NCBI GenBank assembly: GCA_008933995.1
Contig: WARS01000011.1
Location: forward strand, 18,745,516 to 18,809,515
DNA: 64,000 nt
Origin: Datnioides undecimradiatus
Taxonomy: Eukaryota; Chordata; Actinopteri; Lobotiformes; Datnioididae
Reading direction: 5' to 3'
In this document: piece by piece, positions 13,970-24,310 of the stretch
Layout: each line of letters begins with the position of its first letter
Position numbering within the stretch: the stretch's first letter is position 1
Notes under the pieces: model-generated
What the model saw: the letters and a program-made list of their open reading frames with translations, nothing else
What the model was told of the DNA's origin: nothing
Database searches by the model: none
Position numbers and translations under genes: made by a program

Positions 13970-14541
13970 CACACGTACACACACACACACATACACACGC
14001 ACACACACACACGCACACATGCACAGATACACATTTTCTAAACTTAACCTCAACAGCCCCATTCATGAGAGGTGCTATGGGCTGATGGGTTCGCGTGTGC
14101 GTGTGTCGCCGCGCGTGTGAGCGTGTGTGCGACCCGTGTGTGTGCGCTAATCCGCCGACAGGAAGTGTTTTCGGGGAGGTTTTGTTGTTTTTTGCGAGCC
14201 GGTCCATCTGTTGCTTCCGACGAGGTTTTGGTCACAGCCCGTTCCCTGAGCCGGATTAATAATCTGGTCAGAGTGAGAGAGCGTTTGTGTGCGTGCGTGC
14301 GTGCGTGCGTGCGAGCGAGTGTGTGCGTGCGTGAAAGAGAGAGAGAGAGAGTTGGAAAGCGCGATGGTGTAAGTGGTGAGATTGCGAGGATATTGGCAGT
14401 GAAAATGATAGCATGGCTGGCATGCAAGAGTTGTGTGTGTGTGTGCGTGTGTTTGTGCGTGAAAGAGTGTTTTGCAAGTGAGCTTGTAGGCTGTGTGTGT
14501 GAGTGAGTGTGTGAGTGAGTGAGTGTGTGTGTGTGCGTGTC
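13970..14541. repeat. Compound microsatellite block (AC, GTGC, GA, TG, GAGTGAGT)
   Basis: Several simple repeats lie within 570 bp: interrupted (AC)n at about 13970-14025, (GTGC)n at 14287-14312, (GA)n at 14334-14351, (TG)n at 14431-14460, and a TG/GAGTGAGT mixture at 14491-14541. The strand switches from AC-rich to GT-rich at about 14,050. The low-complexity sequence keeps several frames open for 144 to 226 codons, giving artefactual His/Thr- and Cys/Val-rich open frames that should not be taken as genes. Alternating purine-pyrimidine runs of this kind can adopt Z-DNA. Confidence 0.9.
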
Positions 14542-16774
14542 TGCCTTTGCAATTTTGGAACTTGAAACACGATCTGCGAGGGCAACAGGAAATTGCTGGA
14601 GTGGATGAGGGGGAAGCAATGTGACATGAGACAGGTGGGTGGGGGTGGGCGCAGGGGGAGCTGATGGAGGGATGGATGGAGGAGGGAGAGATGAAGGGGG
14701 TGGAGGCTGCTGTCAACACGCTGTCGCTCGAGGGTAAGAGGGACAGGAACCGTTAGCAGAGGATTAGCAGGCGCGCCAAGTTTAGCCCCGCAACCTCTTC
14801 CCTGCATTTTCAGGGCCAGTGGGAACTGGGGCAGCCGGCGCTCCACGCCGAGGCCCCGCAGCTGGACGTCATGTCTGTACTCAATCACAAAACGAATGTG
14901 GCACTTTCGACACATCAAGATGTCGCTTTGCAACACGTGTGAGGACAAATAAACGTCGGTTTTGATGCCCCGAGCACTCGTTAACAGAAGTCAACTGATT
15001 GGCGGCTCGATCGGCGCCAGAAACTCAACAATTACTCGCCCAGGTGCTGATTTCAGACTTTCAGAAGTTACTTTTTGGCCTGTGCTCTGCTTTGGAACTA
15101 AAACACCCACACGCTGGCAACTTATCTGCTCCAACTGGAGGACGGTGTTATTAGCAAGCACCTGGAGTCGTGAGCCATCTCTGCTGCACAAACTGAACAA
15201 TCTCATTCTCCAGCCAAAATAGCGTTCGAGCTGTTATTATTCCAACATTGAGCATGGCGATAGCTGGATCTCACTTGCAATTGGCTGCTTTTAACCTAGT
15301 GTGCTGTGAAAAAATGTGCGTGTGGGAGGGGGAAAGTTCTGTCGACGCTGCCGCAACTCCCACCGGCGACAATCGAGTTCAGAGTTGATTTTTTATGCTG
15401 ACGACACATGGCGTTATCCACCTAACTTGTAACTCAGAGAAGTTCATGCATCACTTGTTTTTCATTTCAGATATGCAGCATCTACTTCACTTACCAGCCA
15501 AGCGGAGCTGTGATTAGCTGCTGTTTGTGATTTTTAAGTCTATCGTGTCTTTTCTTGGCTTTCAGAGTTGGGACAAGACGTCTTCCTCAAATGAATCATC
15601 CTCGGTACTAAACGGCAGCGACGTGCACGGCTGATGTCTTCCTTTGCACGCAGCCAACTGTGATGCGCCGCTTTCTGATAGGTTAGAGAGCTTCATTTAT
15701 GACATTTAGCTGAAAGCAAACATTCACAGATGACAATATTAAACCTAAAAATGTTTTATTTCACTCTGTTGCAGCACATTTGCATCAATCTCCTCGTATT
15801 TCAATGGACATACATGAAAAAATAGTCAAATAGCCAAAGTTTTAGGAGACTAGGCACTGTTTTTATGTATTGTTTTTTGTTTTTAATTGATTCTTAAAGT
15901 AATATAACTCTCCTCAAAACCACAGATCTTCATTTTTACACTTTGGTTGTTGCACAGATGAAACAAAACACGTAATTAGCATGTTAGATAGTGAGCTTAG
16001 AAGGTTTCCTCACTATGAAATATAGCAAACCCCATTTTGATCTCAGCTGCACACCTGGTGACTGCGTCTTGCACCGTTGTGATGCTAAGCGTAGACAAGT
16101 CCTTCCCATCACCTGTTGGATTTGCCTCACTGTTGTCCACAGAGGGAATGAAGTGATTGGTTTGTTGATCTCATGGAAGTATAACCCAGGTTTTGGCAGA
16201 GGGACGACTGTATCGCATCACTTCTTTAATACCTGCAGCTACCCACCAATGCAGACTATTACATTTTTTAATGCAATGCTATTTTTAGCCTGAGTGCCTG
16301 CTTATCTCCTCACTACTGTACATTTAACCCCCAGGCGGTCAGTCATCTGACCACACGTTCGCATGCCGACGCCCACCCGCAAGAGCCCTCGCCGTGACCC
16401 AGCCATACGTGTTTCCAGATCCCTGTATGGCCTGCCCTGTCACAGCCGCCGTGCCGTGGTGATGAAGGTGCTGATGGGGTCTGCCAAGCCCATCTACATG
16501 CCTGTCTAAAATTAGTCGTGGTAGTTTCCTGTGCCCTTTAATCCCGGGCTTTAAAACCACTAAAGGCCAAGCTGCAGACAGGAAGAACGGCCATGAGAGC
16601 CCCCAGGAAGCTCGGCGTGCCAGGCATACCCCCGACCCTATCTGTCAATCCCAGTCCTGCCATGACATCACTGCAGCCTGTTCTAAGAATAAGAGCTTCC
16701 CAGGCCTGGCTATAGTTGGGTGTAGGTTTGATGGATGATATCCGGGTGACTGAAGAGACCTGTCCCTTCACCCG
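14542..16774. other. Gene-free flank
   Basis: No gene supported. The minus-strand frame ending at 14268 has a non-repetitive upstream part (about 14,770-14,948) containing a CRKC pair; it is discussed as a finding. The stretch 16,330-16,720 is non-repetitive with clustered homeobox-like and GC-box words, so it could be a conserved non-coding element, but this is untested. Confidence 0.45.
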
Positions 16775-16900
16775 TGGGTTCACAGGTTTGATCCCCTGCA
16801 GCAGCCTGCAGGTCCATATCGGTTACAACGTCCTTGAGCAAGACTTTGGATCTCATTCTGTGCACAGGTCACCGCTCCTGGCTCAACGTTTGTGCCTTTG
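16775..16900 (+). repeat. Degenerate tRNA-derived SINE, plus orientation
   Basis: The block starts with a B-box-like CAGGTTTGATCCCCTGC (about 16783), where the pol III B box is GGTTCGANTCC. It continues through a body with AACGTCCTTGAGCAAGAC (about 16828). In teleost SINEs the equivalent phrase 'GTGTCCTTGGGCAAGACAC' follows the tRNA-like head. The order and spacing match the minus-strand copy at about 55970-56115. The A box is too decayed to place, and no 3' tail or target duplication is evident. Confidence 0.55.
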
Positions 16901-19608
16901 ATGACATGCAAGTTAAATATTCAACGTTAACCTTATTATTAAGATCACTGAATGCCTTTAATCCAACTAATCCTTAAAGTTATTACAAAGCCTACAATCT
17001 CACATTTGGAGTTCCCGTCACCAGATGTTTTAACTGTTTCTTAAAGCCTCTTTGAATCTAATATGAGCCATCAGATGCATTGAAATTAGCCCCAAGTACC
17101 TTCTCTACTGGTACCTGTCCTGCTGGATCACCCAGTGCAAGCAAAATGCATTTAAAAGTAATGATTTTGCATTAAAATGTGTGTTATATTTGTATTTTGG
17201 GGTTAATATTCCTGCTGTAGATGTGTTTGAGAAGATGCATTGCTTAAAGTATTCATGTCGGTTTAGATGCTTCCTAAATATGTAGGATCCCTGATTGTTC
17301 ATTACTTTTCATAATTTAAGCATGTAGGGCAGTGTCACTTAAGGGATCCTTGCACCATTTTATATATTAACAATACAATACCAACAACTTGCTTTTGGCC
17401 TATGGCTCACCATTAGGTTTCAGTTTTGGACAACCCGATTTGATGAATCTCAGATGCAGCAGAGTAAAACTACAGGTGGGAACTGCAGGAAGCTCAAATT
17501 TGTATAACTGTACTGAGTTAACAACTGACCAAACTCCAACAATCCAACAGTCTGCAGTGATAACCTAAACAGAACCACTGTGAACTGAAGGATGTGTTCA
17601 AACTCAGACACCTTGAAGGTCACAGCTTCAGACGTTTAACCATAATGTTGGTCCAGAACTTAGTGATGAGATGGATCACAATGAGTCTACAGACATCAGT
17701 GTTCCCCAGAGGATGACGTTGGGAAGTGGTAAATGTTGCTTGTGGTGCACTGACCCGTAAGTCATCAAACCTGTCAGCATGAGGTTTGCATGTTTGTCCA
17801 GCGTTCCCCTGCAGAGCTTCCCTCTCGCAGTTTCCACAGATTGGACCCTGGATTAGGGTTGTTTGGGATGAATGGGTACAATGAATTCCACTGTATATGG
17901 CACATATCACACATATACCGTACCGTGTACATGAACAGGGATCCCTGACGCGGCTACTACTCTCTGCTTCCTGCCTTTTCGCCCTTGCTTATGCAAATTC
18001 TTGTGAGCAACATGGAAAACTAAGAACTCCAAGAACTTTATTCAGCGAGTCAGAGCGCACGTTGCTCATTACCGAGTGACCGAGTCGTATTATTATGAAA
18101 TGATTACCCAGGAAACGGAAAATATCACCTGAACTGGAAAGCGGGCAAAGGGGTGAGAGCGAGAGAGAGAGTTGGGAGTCTTTTTATAAATCATTTACGT
18201 CAGGACATGAGTGCGCAGGTTTGGCCCTTTGTTACGTCGCCAATGATTCACTCGCTTTGTTTGACCGCGTGCCAGGTTCCAGCACAAACCTAGAGAAGAC
18301 ACTCTGCAAATCAACTGATTTTGTCCAGCGGTTGCTTATCTAACACCTATTATTGATAAATAATGCAACGTATTTGAGTTTTTCTTGACTTTTGCGTCCA
18401 TTAATATATTGTTTTTTTACCTTTTCCTGTGTTCTGACGTGCACATCAAGAATAAAACATAAATAGATGCCGAAAAGATGCATGAACACTTGTCTTTGAC
18501 ACGTCTTACCTCTGTTCTGTGAGGTATCGTCGGCCCTGTCTCACTTGTGAAACCCCAGAAGTCTAAAGTTGTGTCTCTGTCGCCCACATATTCACGGATT
18601 AAGGCAACTCTGAACACTTAATTACAGTTGGTGCTGTTTGTGTTGACTCACATGCACTCTTTGGACTTAAGTCCATGACAAGCACATACATGCTGCACAC
18701 ATCAACATCTTGGGAGACAAAAAGAGCTGCATGGGAGTCGGTCTTTGCAAAATCCCCTTTGATAATCAAACTGACGCGCATTCGTCTATTAACTTTCATG
18801 CACGGTGATGTTTAATTTGTCCCTTTTCTGAAAACTCAAGAGAATTAACACGCTCTAGTCACACACACACACACACACTGCTGTTGGTGTTGATCAGCAT
18901 GTGTGGGAATGCTGCTGCACAACAGGTGGGTCTCTGCTGAGCTGTGAAGCGAGCTGCTGCTCGCATGAGAACACGACGCTCCTCCTCCCTCTCCTCTGCC
19001 GGCGAGGATCATCTCCTCCTGGGGCCTCCTGGTCTTTACAGGTACAAGCTGCCGCGCTGTGCTATCAAATAACACCACGCCGAGGTACTTTCAGCTCCCT
19101 TTGATGGCGATAACGCAGAGGTCCCGCCTTCAGGAAGCGCCAGAGGGAGTGTTTGTGTGAACCCGAAGCCCTCGCCGCATAAGCAGCACCTGGAAAAACC
19201 AGTCGGGCTGTTTACACCGTGACTAGAATCACTTTGTACCTGTTCGGTAGCATTTTGCAGCCCGTGAATGATTGTTGCAGAGAACAGAGTGTGCGCGGCG
19301 CTTTGTTACACAAGCGTCACGTGACAGGACGTGTTAATTCTGAACTGGAAACTGAAGTGGGAGATGTGTCGGGTGCTGAAGTTAATGAATAGCGAGGGCT
19401 TTGTGAGCAGCGTCATGATTCACCGCGGCGTTTTTGTTTTTTTGCCGCCGTCGATGTCGTGACTCGGCCTGCTGGTTAGCGCTCGACTCGCACTGCGGGT
19501 GAGGAGACACTTACATAAACGTGTTACTGCGAACACAGACGAAACACCAACAAGTATGTCAATGGAAAAACAAGCACTGGAAGCGGAAAAGTGTAGACAA
19601 AATAGCAA
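16901..19608. other. Gene-free stretch downstream of dusp6
   Basis: No exon supported. (AC)n lies at 18860-18879. From 18,100 to 18,380 the sequence is AT-rich. From about 18,900 to 19,500 it becomes richer in CpG but shows no clear promoter signal. Confidence 0.5.
18860..18879. repeat. (AC)n microsatellite
   Basis: Perfect AC run of about ten units. Confidence 0.9.
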
Positions 19609-19614
19609 TTTATT
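19609..19614 (-). terminator. Distal poly(A) signal candidate for dusp6 (AATAAA)
   Basis: The plus strand reads TTTATT here, so the minus strand carries a canonical AATAAA about 1.3 kb downstream of the dusp6 stop codon. It is the only perfect AATAAA I found on the minus strand between the stop and this point. A weaker variant AGTAAA (minus) at 20281-20276 would give a 3'UTR of about 0.63 kb. Transcript data would decide which is used. Confidence 0.45.
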
Positions 19615-20912
19615 AATAACTTATCTTTTCTTTACATTCGTAAGAGAGGAGTGTGGATGGGGGTTGGCAGAGGTTACCAAGATGGCTTCCTCTGGAGAGA
19701 GGCCTTCTCTGTGGAGGGGGGGGCGACGACAACACCTTTTCTCTCGTCTTGACAACTTTAAAAACTGCATTTTTTCCCTGAAGAGGCGAGGTGAGCAAAG
19801 CCTCCTGCTATGTCAGGAACACCCACATTAACCTTCAGAGATCCAGATGTCGGCCACCCCGACCCCAAACGTACACTGGGCGCCAAAATGAAAACTGTCG
19901 TGACGACGTAGGCGGAGATGCTGCAGATTTGAGAAAGTTCGTGTACTTCTCTGAAGGCTAATGCGCGATTAAACCCCCCCCCCCCCGCTTCTGAGCGCAA
20001 ACGTAAGGCAAACAACCAAGGTGACTTTGATTCGTGAGAGGGCGGGTGCAAAAACAAGGCCCGTCGGCTGTATTCACACGTAAAGCGATTATCAAATATA
20101 TTACACATGTACACATTTTTGCACAACTCTTAGAAAGCCTACTTGATTTTTGGCATAATCAACTTTAAACATACTGATCAATATGCAACTCGTTTGCTTA
20201 CATAAAAGTAGAATATGAAACAAAGAGAATCTTCAGTACCCACTTGTTGCAAAGGGTATATTCTAGAGCAAGGCTTTTACTGTATTGTCTCTTATATTAA
20301 GGTATATACACAATGTATAAATGTTTGAAAAGACTCCACAAATGTAAAATCGAGTCCAGTATCTTGTGTGCCATTTAAAGCTGGGGTGCTTCCACCCCAC
20401 ACAGGCAAGTCTTCACAGAAGACGATGGAGACAGCGCACCTCGACGTCGCGAAGGGGTGAACCAGTGCTTGACCCCGAAATAAGCATTTAAAAAAAAAAG
20501 GGGGGGTGGTTCATTTTTAGATCTGTCCAGTTAGAACAATCGTGTCTCTTTGGCACACCAGCCCAGGAACGAACAGCTGTTTCCTCTGACACAATGACAA
20601 TAAGAGAGAAAAGACCTCAGGAGTCCGACAGTGATACAGGATTGGAGAAAGTGCCTGCGCTCTTTAAATGACTCTCTCTTCTGTCTCTTTCACTGTCTCT
20701 CCACATTCAGTCAACAGCAGCTGCGTCTTGGCCAGACAGCTTAGGCCCTCCGGCGACTGCGTTTCGGCGGCAGTCGCCTCAAACCAGCTGTATCAATAAC
20801 GTCAAGAGCCCGGTCTCCCGGCAGACGACGGAAAAAAGAGAAACTTTTTGCAGCGTTTCCAACGGGAGGCCCGCGAAGCCTCCGGCAAGGACAGGTGTGG
20901 CGGGAGCCGACC
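19609..20912 (-). other. dusp6: dusp6 3'UTR (probable extent)
   Basis: This lies immediately downstream of the dusp6 stop codon. The part from about 20,090 to 20,440 is markedly AT-rich on the minus strand, with ATATA, TTTATA and TTTAAA words. This texture suits a 3'UTR with stability elements, as expected for an immediate-response mRNA. ATTTA pentamers (TAAAT on the plus strand) occur near 20318 and 20665. Runs of C at about 19977-19987 and an A/G run at about 20488-20507 interrupt it. The end is inferred from the poly(A) candidate, not seen directly. Confidence 0.5.
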
Positions 20913-21226
20913 TCACGTGGACTCCAGGGGGTCCAGCTGGAAGACGTTGTGGTTGGTCGGGGTGGTGAAGTACAGCTGCTGGCTTGGCGCCGCGATGCGG
21001 TTGTCGCACGGGCTCTTGAGGCCCAGTGTGCGCTCAAAGTCCAGGAGCTGGCCCATGAAGTTGAAGTTGGGCGAGATGTTGGACTTCTTCATCTTGACGA
21101 TGTCGTAGGCATCGTTCATGGACAGGTTGAGCTTCTGCATCAGGTAGGCCACCGTTACCGTGACGGAGCGGCTGATGCCGGCCAGGCAGTGGACCAGGAC
21201 GCCGCACTTCTGGCCTCGGGCTTCAT
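20913..21226 (-). CDS. dusp6: dusp6 coding exon 3: catalytic P-loop and C-terminus of MKP-3
   Basis: The exon begins after a TCTTCACCAG acceptor and ends at a TGA stop at 20915-20913. It starts in phase 1, the upstream G joining AT to make D280. It encodes residues 280-383. The phosphatase P-loop HCLAGISRS (H292-S300) carries the nucleophile C293 and the phosphate-binding R299, which completes the HCxxGxxRS signature of cysteine-based dual-specificity phosphatases. The following helix-rich part ([20 protein letters not shown] and [14 protein letters not shown]) is the end of the catalytic fold. The tail ends FQLDPLEST, as in vertebrate DUSP6. Nothing is truncated or frameshifted. DUSP7 and DUSP9 are the nearest paralogues, but the tail and N-terminus fit DUSP6. 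Confidence 0.97.
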
Positions 21227-22725
21227 CTGGTGAAGACAGAAAAGGGTATAAACGTTATAGACGGCTTTCAAATTAAGAGCATTGCATGGTTTAAAGACAC
21301 ATTTGTTATATTTTGGTGAATAAAATGTCAAAAAAGTCAGCGCTGCAGTTGTTATTTTGCTCGTTTTGTCCAATCAACAGCCCAAAACACTAAAATATTC
21401 ACTGTGAAATGATAAAGCAAAGAAAAGCAGCAGACTCCTGGTGAAAAACGTTGAACGTGTGACATTTTCAGCGCTTTGAGTTGAATTTTTGGGACATTTC
21501 GGACGCGCTGGACCTTCAACGAGTCCCCCCCCCCTCCTACACAGACGGAACAAAACTTGCGATAAACATCTGTGACATTTAAGTCAAGCGGTGCTGGAAG
21601 TTGGAGCGCGTCCAGGGATGGGGAGAGCGGCGGAAGTTGTTATCCCGGCTATCTCCCAGGCGTGTCAGTCAACAAACAGGCGCTGCGGCGGTGGCGCGCA
21701 TAAACAGAGCCCACATTCTTTCGTGTTTTTGGCCTGGAGTAGCCGGCTGGGAAATTGACTATTACGGTCTATTAAACCATTCTTCCGCTCGCCAGGGTTG
21801 CTCCGACAATGGTGCCATTTGGGCGTGTAAACGTAGGAGTCATGAGGGCACCCTGTCAAGGCGAACAGGATGTCAACAGGGCCTGTAAATGGCTCCTTTT
21901 GTAATGTGCAGGGAGGAAGGAGGGGCGGTGGGGGCAATGCCATGTCCTAGATTACTTTCAATGGCACTTCCTTCCTGTTGCGCTTGAATTACCCCCCCCC
22001 CCCTCCGGTTCACTCTCCCCATTCTCCTGTTTCAACGTCGCCCTTTGTGCTGCAATTACACAAGCCCCGGGACAAGAGATAGGCCAGGATGTCTTCCATT
22101 GAAGTCAAATCCTTTGTACACAGTGCATTTAAGCCTGTGCACCATTAGAGGCAGACTTGTATCCCTCTGCCTCAACACAATGGCCTTAATCTGCCCTGCT
22201 CTGTGTGTCCCCTGCCTGATTGACTGATAAGATCACAGCCAGGGACACCTCATCTAATCTCAATTGCACAATAAGAACATAAGAACTTCCTGGCAGTGAT
22301 AAGACATATCACATTAATAAGATTATGTCCCCCGACTATCTGGTCCTGCCCCTTCGCTCCGTCCGTGCCTACTCAAAAACAATCACATTACGGTCGTCAA
22401 GGGAGGGAATAAGTGAAGGCTGCTGGGGTGATTACTCGAATAATCAGTTGGCAGGTTGGTTTAAACGTGAGGGTTTGCTGCTTTTCGCCCGTGTGTTTCA
22501 GTTGTGGACCGTCACCATGGGAGAAAAACATGCAATTTGAAGAGTTTTTGCAGCATTTTGTCGACCGGCGGCTCAAAAACAATCACTTGCAGTTGAAACA
22601 AGCATGAAAATAATCATTGTTTGCAGCCCGAGCAGCGAGAGTGTGCGCACACAACACAGAGGCCTGAGGTAAACAGTTTGCAGCCAGGGAAGCTGCAGCG
22701 TGTTAAGATCTGCCGGATTACTTAC
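21227..22725 (-). other. dusp6: dusp6 intron 2 (1,499 bp)
   Basis: The donor is GTAAG at 22725 and the acceptor is CAG ending at 21227, so the intron follows the GT-AG rule in phase 1. It contains C-runs near 21527-21535 and 21992-22003. From about 21,930 to 22,400 it has a non-repetitive, AT-balanced stretch with ETS-type motifs and homeobox-like words (GCAATTACAC, CACCATTAGAGG, GATTGACTGATAAG) that looks like an intronic regulatory element. No additional exon was recognised. Confidence 0.9.
21966..22293. promoter_or_regulatory. Candidate intronic ERK/ETS-responsive element
   Basis: The doubled ETS motif ACTTCCTTCCTG lies at 21966-21977 (minus strand CAGGAAGGAAGT). A second site, ACTTCCTGG, lies at 22285-22293 (minus strand CCAGGAAGT, close to the PEA3/ETS consensus). 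Between them lie CCTTTGTG and CTTTGTAC words resembling TCF/SOX sites. DUSP6 transcription is known to be driven by ERK-activated ETS factors downstream of FGF, so ETS sites inside the gene are plausible control elements. Seen: the motifs. Inferred: enhancer function. Confidence 0.4.
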
Positions 22726-23160
22726 CAATGAAGCTGATGGCCTCGGGGAAGAACTGAGAGAGATTCTGGCTCCAGTGATCCGAGATGGGGATCTGCTTGT
22801 ACTTAAACTCCCCTGCGTTCTCAAAGAGGTTGGGCAGGTTAGGAGTCACGTTGAGGATGTATTTGATGCCGTACTCCTCCAGCACGTCCAGGTTGGTGGA
22901 GTCCTTGGCGCAGCCCAGGTACAGGTGCGGCAGGATCTCCACCGGGAAGGAGGGCTGCGGGTTGGACAGCGGGCTGCCGTCCGAGTCCGTGGCGCTGCTC
23001 GGGTCCCGGTCAATGTCCGACTCGATGTCCGAGGAGTCGGAGCTGATGCGCAGCCCGCCGAGGCCCAGCACCTGGGCGGTGGGGGAGCTGCTGTTGGAGG
23101 AGCCGTCCAGGTTGGTTTCGCACAGAGCTGGATACTCAGCCTGGAATTTACTGAAGCCAC
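22726..23160 (-). CDS. dusp6: dusp6 coding exon 2: linker with NES, ERK-site serines and first half of the phosphatase domain
   Basis: The acceptor CATCTCCCAG precedes 23160 and the donor GTAAG follows 22726. The exon runs phase 1 to phase 1 and encodes residues 135-279, plus the first base of codon 280. It opens with [20 protein letters not shown], the end of the rhodanese-like domain. Next comes a serine-rich linker with S160-P161 and the leucine-rich LGLGGLRI (about 166-173), which in mammalian DUSP6 is the CRM1-dependent nuclear export signal that keeps the enzyme cytoplasmic. An acidic stretch follows, then DGSPLS with S197-P198; serines 159 and 197 in mammals are ERK targets that control protein turnover. 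The dual-specificity phosphatase domain starts near 206 ([12 protein letters not shown]), and PISDHW carries the general acid D262. Confidence 0.97.
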
Positions 23161-23509
23161 CTGGGAGATGTGACAGAAATCCAGTGAATACAGGGTCGAC
23201 ATGCGATGCACCGCAAACACAATCATCCTAACACAGAATTCAGACTCGGTGTGTTGTTTTTCAGCCACGACCGTGTCTGAAAACAAAGCCAGAATAACGC
23301 TGCGTTTCATTAAAAACAGTCTAAACCGTCTGCTCATTCAGGAAATCCTGATCTACTGTGTCAAAGCTCTGACGGCTGCGCTGACTATGAATAAGATTTC
23401 ACATTAAACTCCGGCTAAAGCGCCTCCTTCCGTCCCTGCGCAACCATCCGCGGGTGTGAATGAACAGCGGCGGCCGCGCGGCCCTAAAATGTGAATGAAG
23501 CGCACTCAC
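23161..23509 (-). other. dusp6: dusp6 intron 1 (349 bp)
   Basis: The donor GTGAGTGCG starts at 23509 and the acceptor with a pyrimidine-rich tract ends at 23161. The intron is in phase 1. Reading into it from exon 1 adds a short tail and a stop, so retention would truncate the protein after the kinase-binding domain. The exon-proximal part is CpG-rich. Confidence 0.93.
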
Positions 23510-23912
23510 CCTCCAGATAATAGGCCTTGTAGCCTTCGTCCTTCATCCTCCTGAGCAGCAAGCCCAACACGGAGCCCCCGTCCACATTCTCGTTCCACTC
23601 CCGGCTGTACTCGTCGTACAGCACGATGGTGTCCGTCTTGCACCGCCGCACGAACTTCTCCCGGTCCTCCCCGTCGGAGAGCAGCGACCGCACGGGCAGG
23701 TTGCCCTTCTTGAGCCGGCGGAGCATGAGGCTCGGTATGGCCACGTTGATCGCCGTCTCGACGTGCGACGACTCGTAGAGCTCCTGGGCCCGGCAGTCCA
23801 TCACAAGCAGGCCGTCCCTGCGCGTCTCCAGCTGCTCCCGGAGCCAGCCCACCGTCTTGCTGATCGCCATTACCGAGTCGAGCTGGACGACGGGCTTGAG
23901 CTTGTCAAGCAT
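23510..23912 (-). CDS. dusp6: dusp6 coding exon 1: N-terminal rhodanese-like/ERK-docking domain of MKP-3
   Basis: dusp6 encodes MAP kinase phosphatase 3, a cytoplasmic dual-specificity phosphatase. It removes both phosphates from the TxY loop of ERK1/2 and acts as feedback inhibitor of FGF/RTK signalling. This exon encodes residues 1-134. The non-catalytic rhodanese-like (CH2) domain has [19 protein letters not shown] (38-56) and the kinase interaction motif [14 protein letters not shown] (62-75), where R65-R66 correspond to the ERK-docking arginines of human DUSP6. The three exons total 1,152 nt, or 383 residues, against 381 in human. I chose the ATG at 23912-23910 because MLDKLKPV matches the family N-terminus. 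A second in-frame ATG at codon 15 (MAISKTV) has the stronger Kozak context. Confidence 0.97.
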
Positions 23913-24275
23913 TTATAGGCAGGAGTACGGGGAGACAGACTTGAAGAAGCGAGGCTCGGACGGCTGGAGAGTTCCTGGCTGCAGCGGGAACCAAAAGAAA
24001 AAGACGTGTCTGGGGTTTCTGTTTTAGTCCGCAGCTCGGAGGGCCCTCAGCGACGCGAGCGGCTGAGAGCAAGACAATAAAAAAGGAGAAAAGTCAAAAT
24101 GCAAAACCACGCGTGTAAAAAATCTCCGAGTGTCCTTCAACGTCCTGCGCGCTCTCGGGCGACAACAACGCGGCTCTCCTTCACAGATTTCCCGGCTGCG
24201 GGTCGCTTCCACTGGCAGTCATTCATGCATCTGGCCGGAGAGCCCGTGTTATTTATCAATGAGTCACACCGGCCC
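23913..24275 (-). other. dusp6: dusp6 5'UTR (predicted)
   Basis: The extent is inferred by placing the start site about 30 bp downstream of the TATA element at 24310-24304, giving about 360 nt of leader. The leader is GC-rich and contains upstream ATGs: one at 24230 followed after two codons by a stop, and one at 24226 opening a 29-codon uORF ending at 24137. The last six bases before the main ATG read CTATAA, so position -3 is T and the start context is weak. Confidence 0.55.
24137..24226 (-). CDS. Upstream ORF in the predicted dusp6 5'UTR (29 codons)
   Basis: An ATG-to-TGA frame lies wholly inside the predicted leader and ends about 225 nt before the main start. The peptide is basic (MNDCQWKRPAAGK...) and unlike any family I know, so any effect would be through translation itself rather than the peptide. 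It exists in mRNA only if transcription starts upstream of 24230, as the TATA position predicts. Confidence 0.35.
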   Translation of the reverse strand: MNDCQWKRPAAGKSVKESRVVVARERAGR

Positions 24276-24303
24276 TGCGACGAGGCTGACGCTTCCTCTG
24301 CTC

Positions 24304-24310
24304 TTATATA
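24304..24310 (-). promoter_or_regulatory. TATA box of dusp6
   Basis: The minus strand reads TATATAA within AGTTATATAAGAGC, a good core promoter element, about 395 bp upstream of the ATG and inside the CpG-rich island. An AP-1 consensus TGAGTCA lies at 24260-24266 near the predicted start site. An inverted CCAAT (minus strand CCAATGAAA) lies at 24574-24570 and a plus-strand CCAATCAG at 24592-24599. Confidence 0.65.

Noticed and set aside
14050..14948. Overlapping long open frames (up to 226 codons, minus; 144 codons, plus) full of His/Thr or Cys/Val repeats
   Set aside because: They are read from TG/AC/GTGC microsatellites, which lack stop codons in several frames. No domain or splice signal supports them as genes.
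22700..23337. Plus-strand frames of 148 and 157 codons and an alternative minus frame of 163 codons over dusp6 exon 2
   Set aside because: These are antisense or out-of-frame shadows of a GC-rich conserved exon. The real frame is fixed by the match to DUSP6 and by splice phases.
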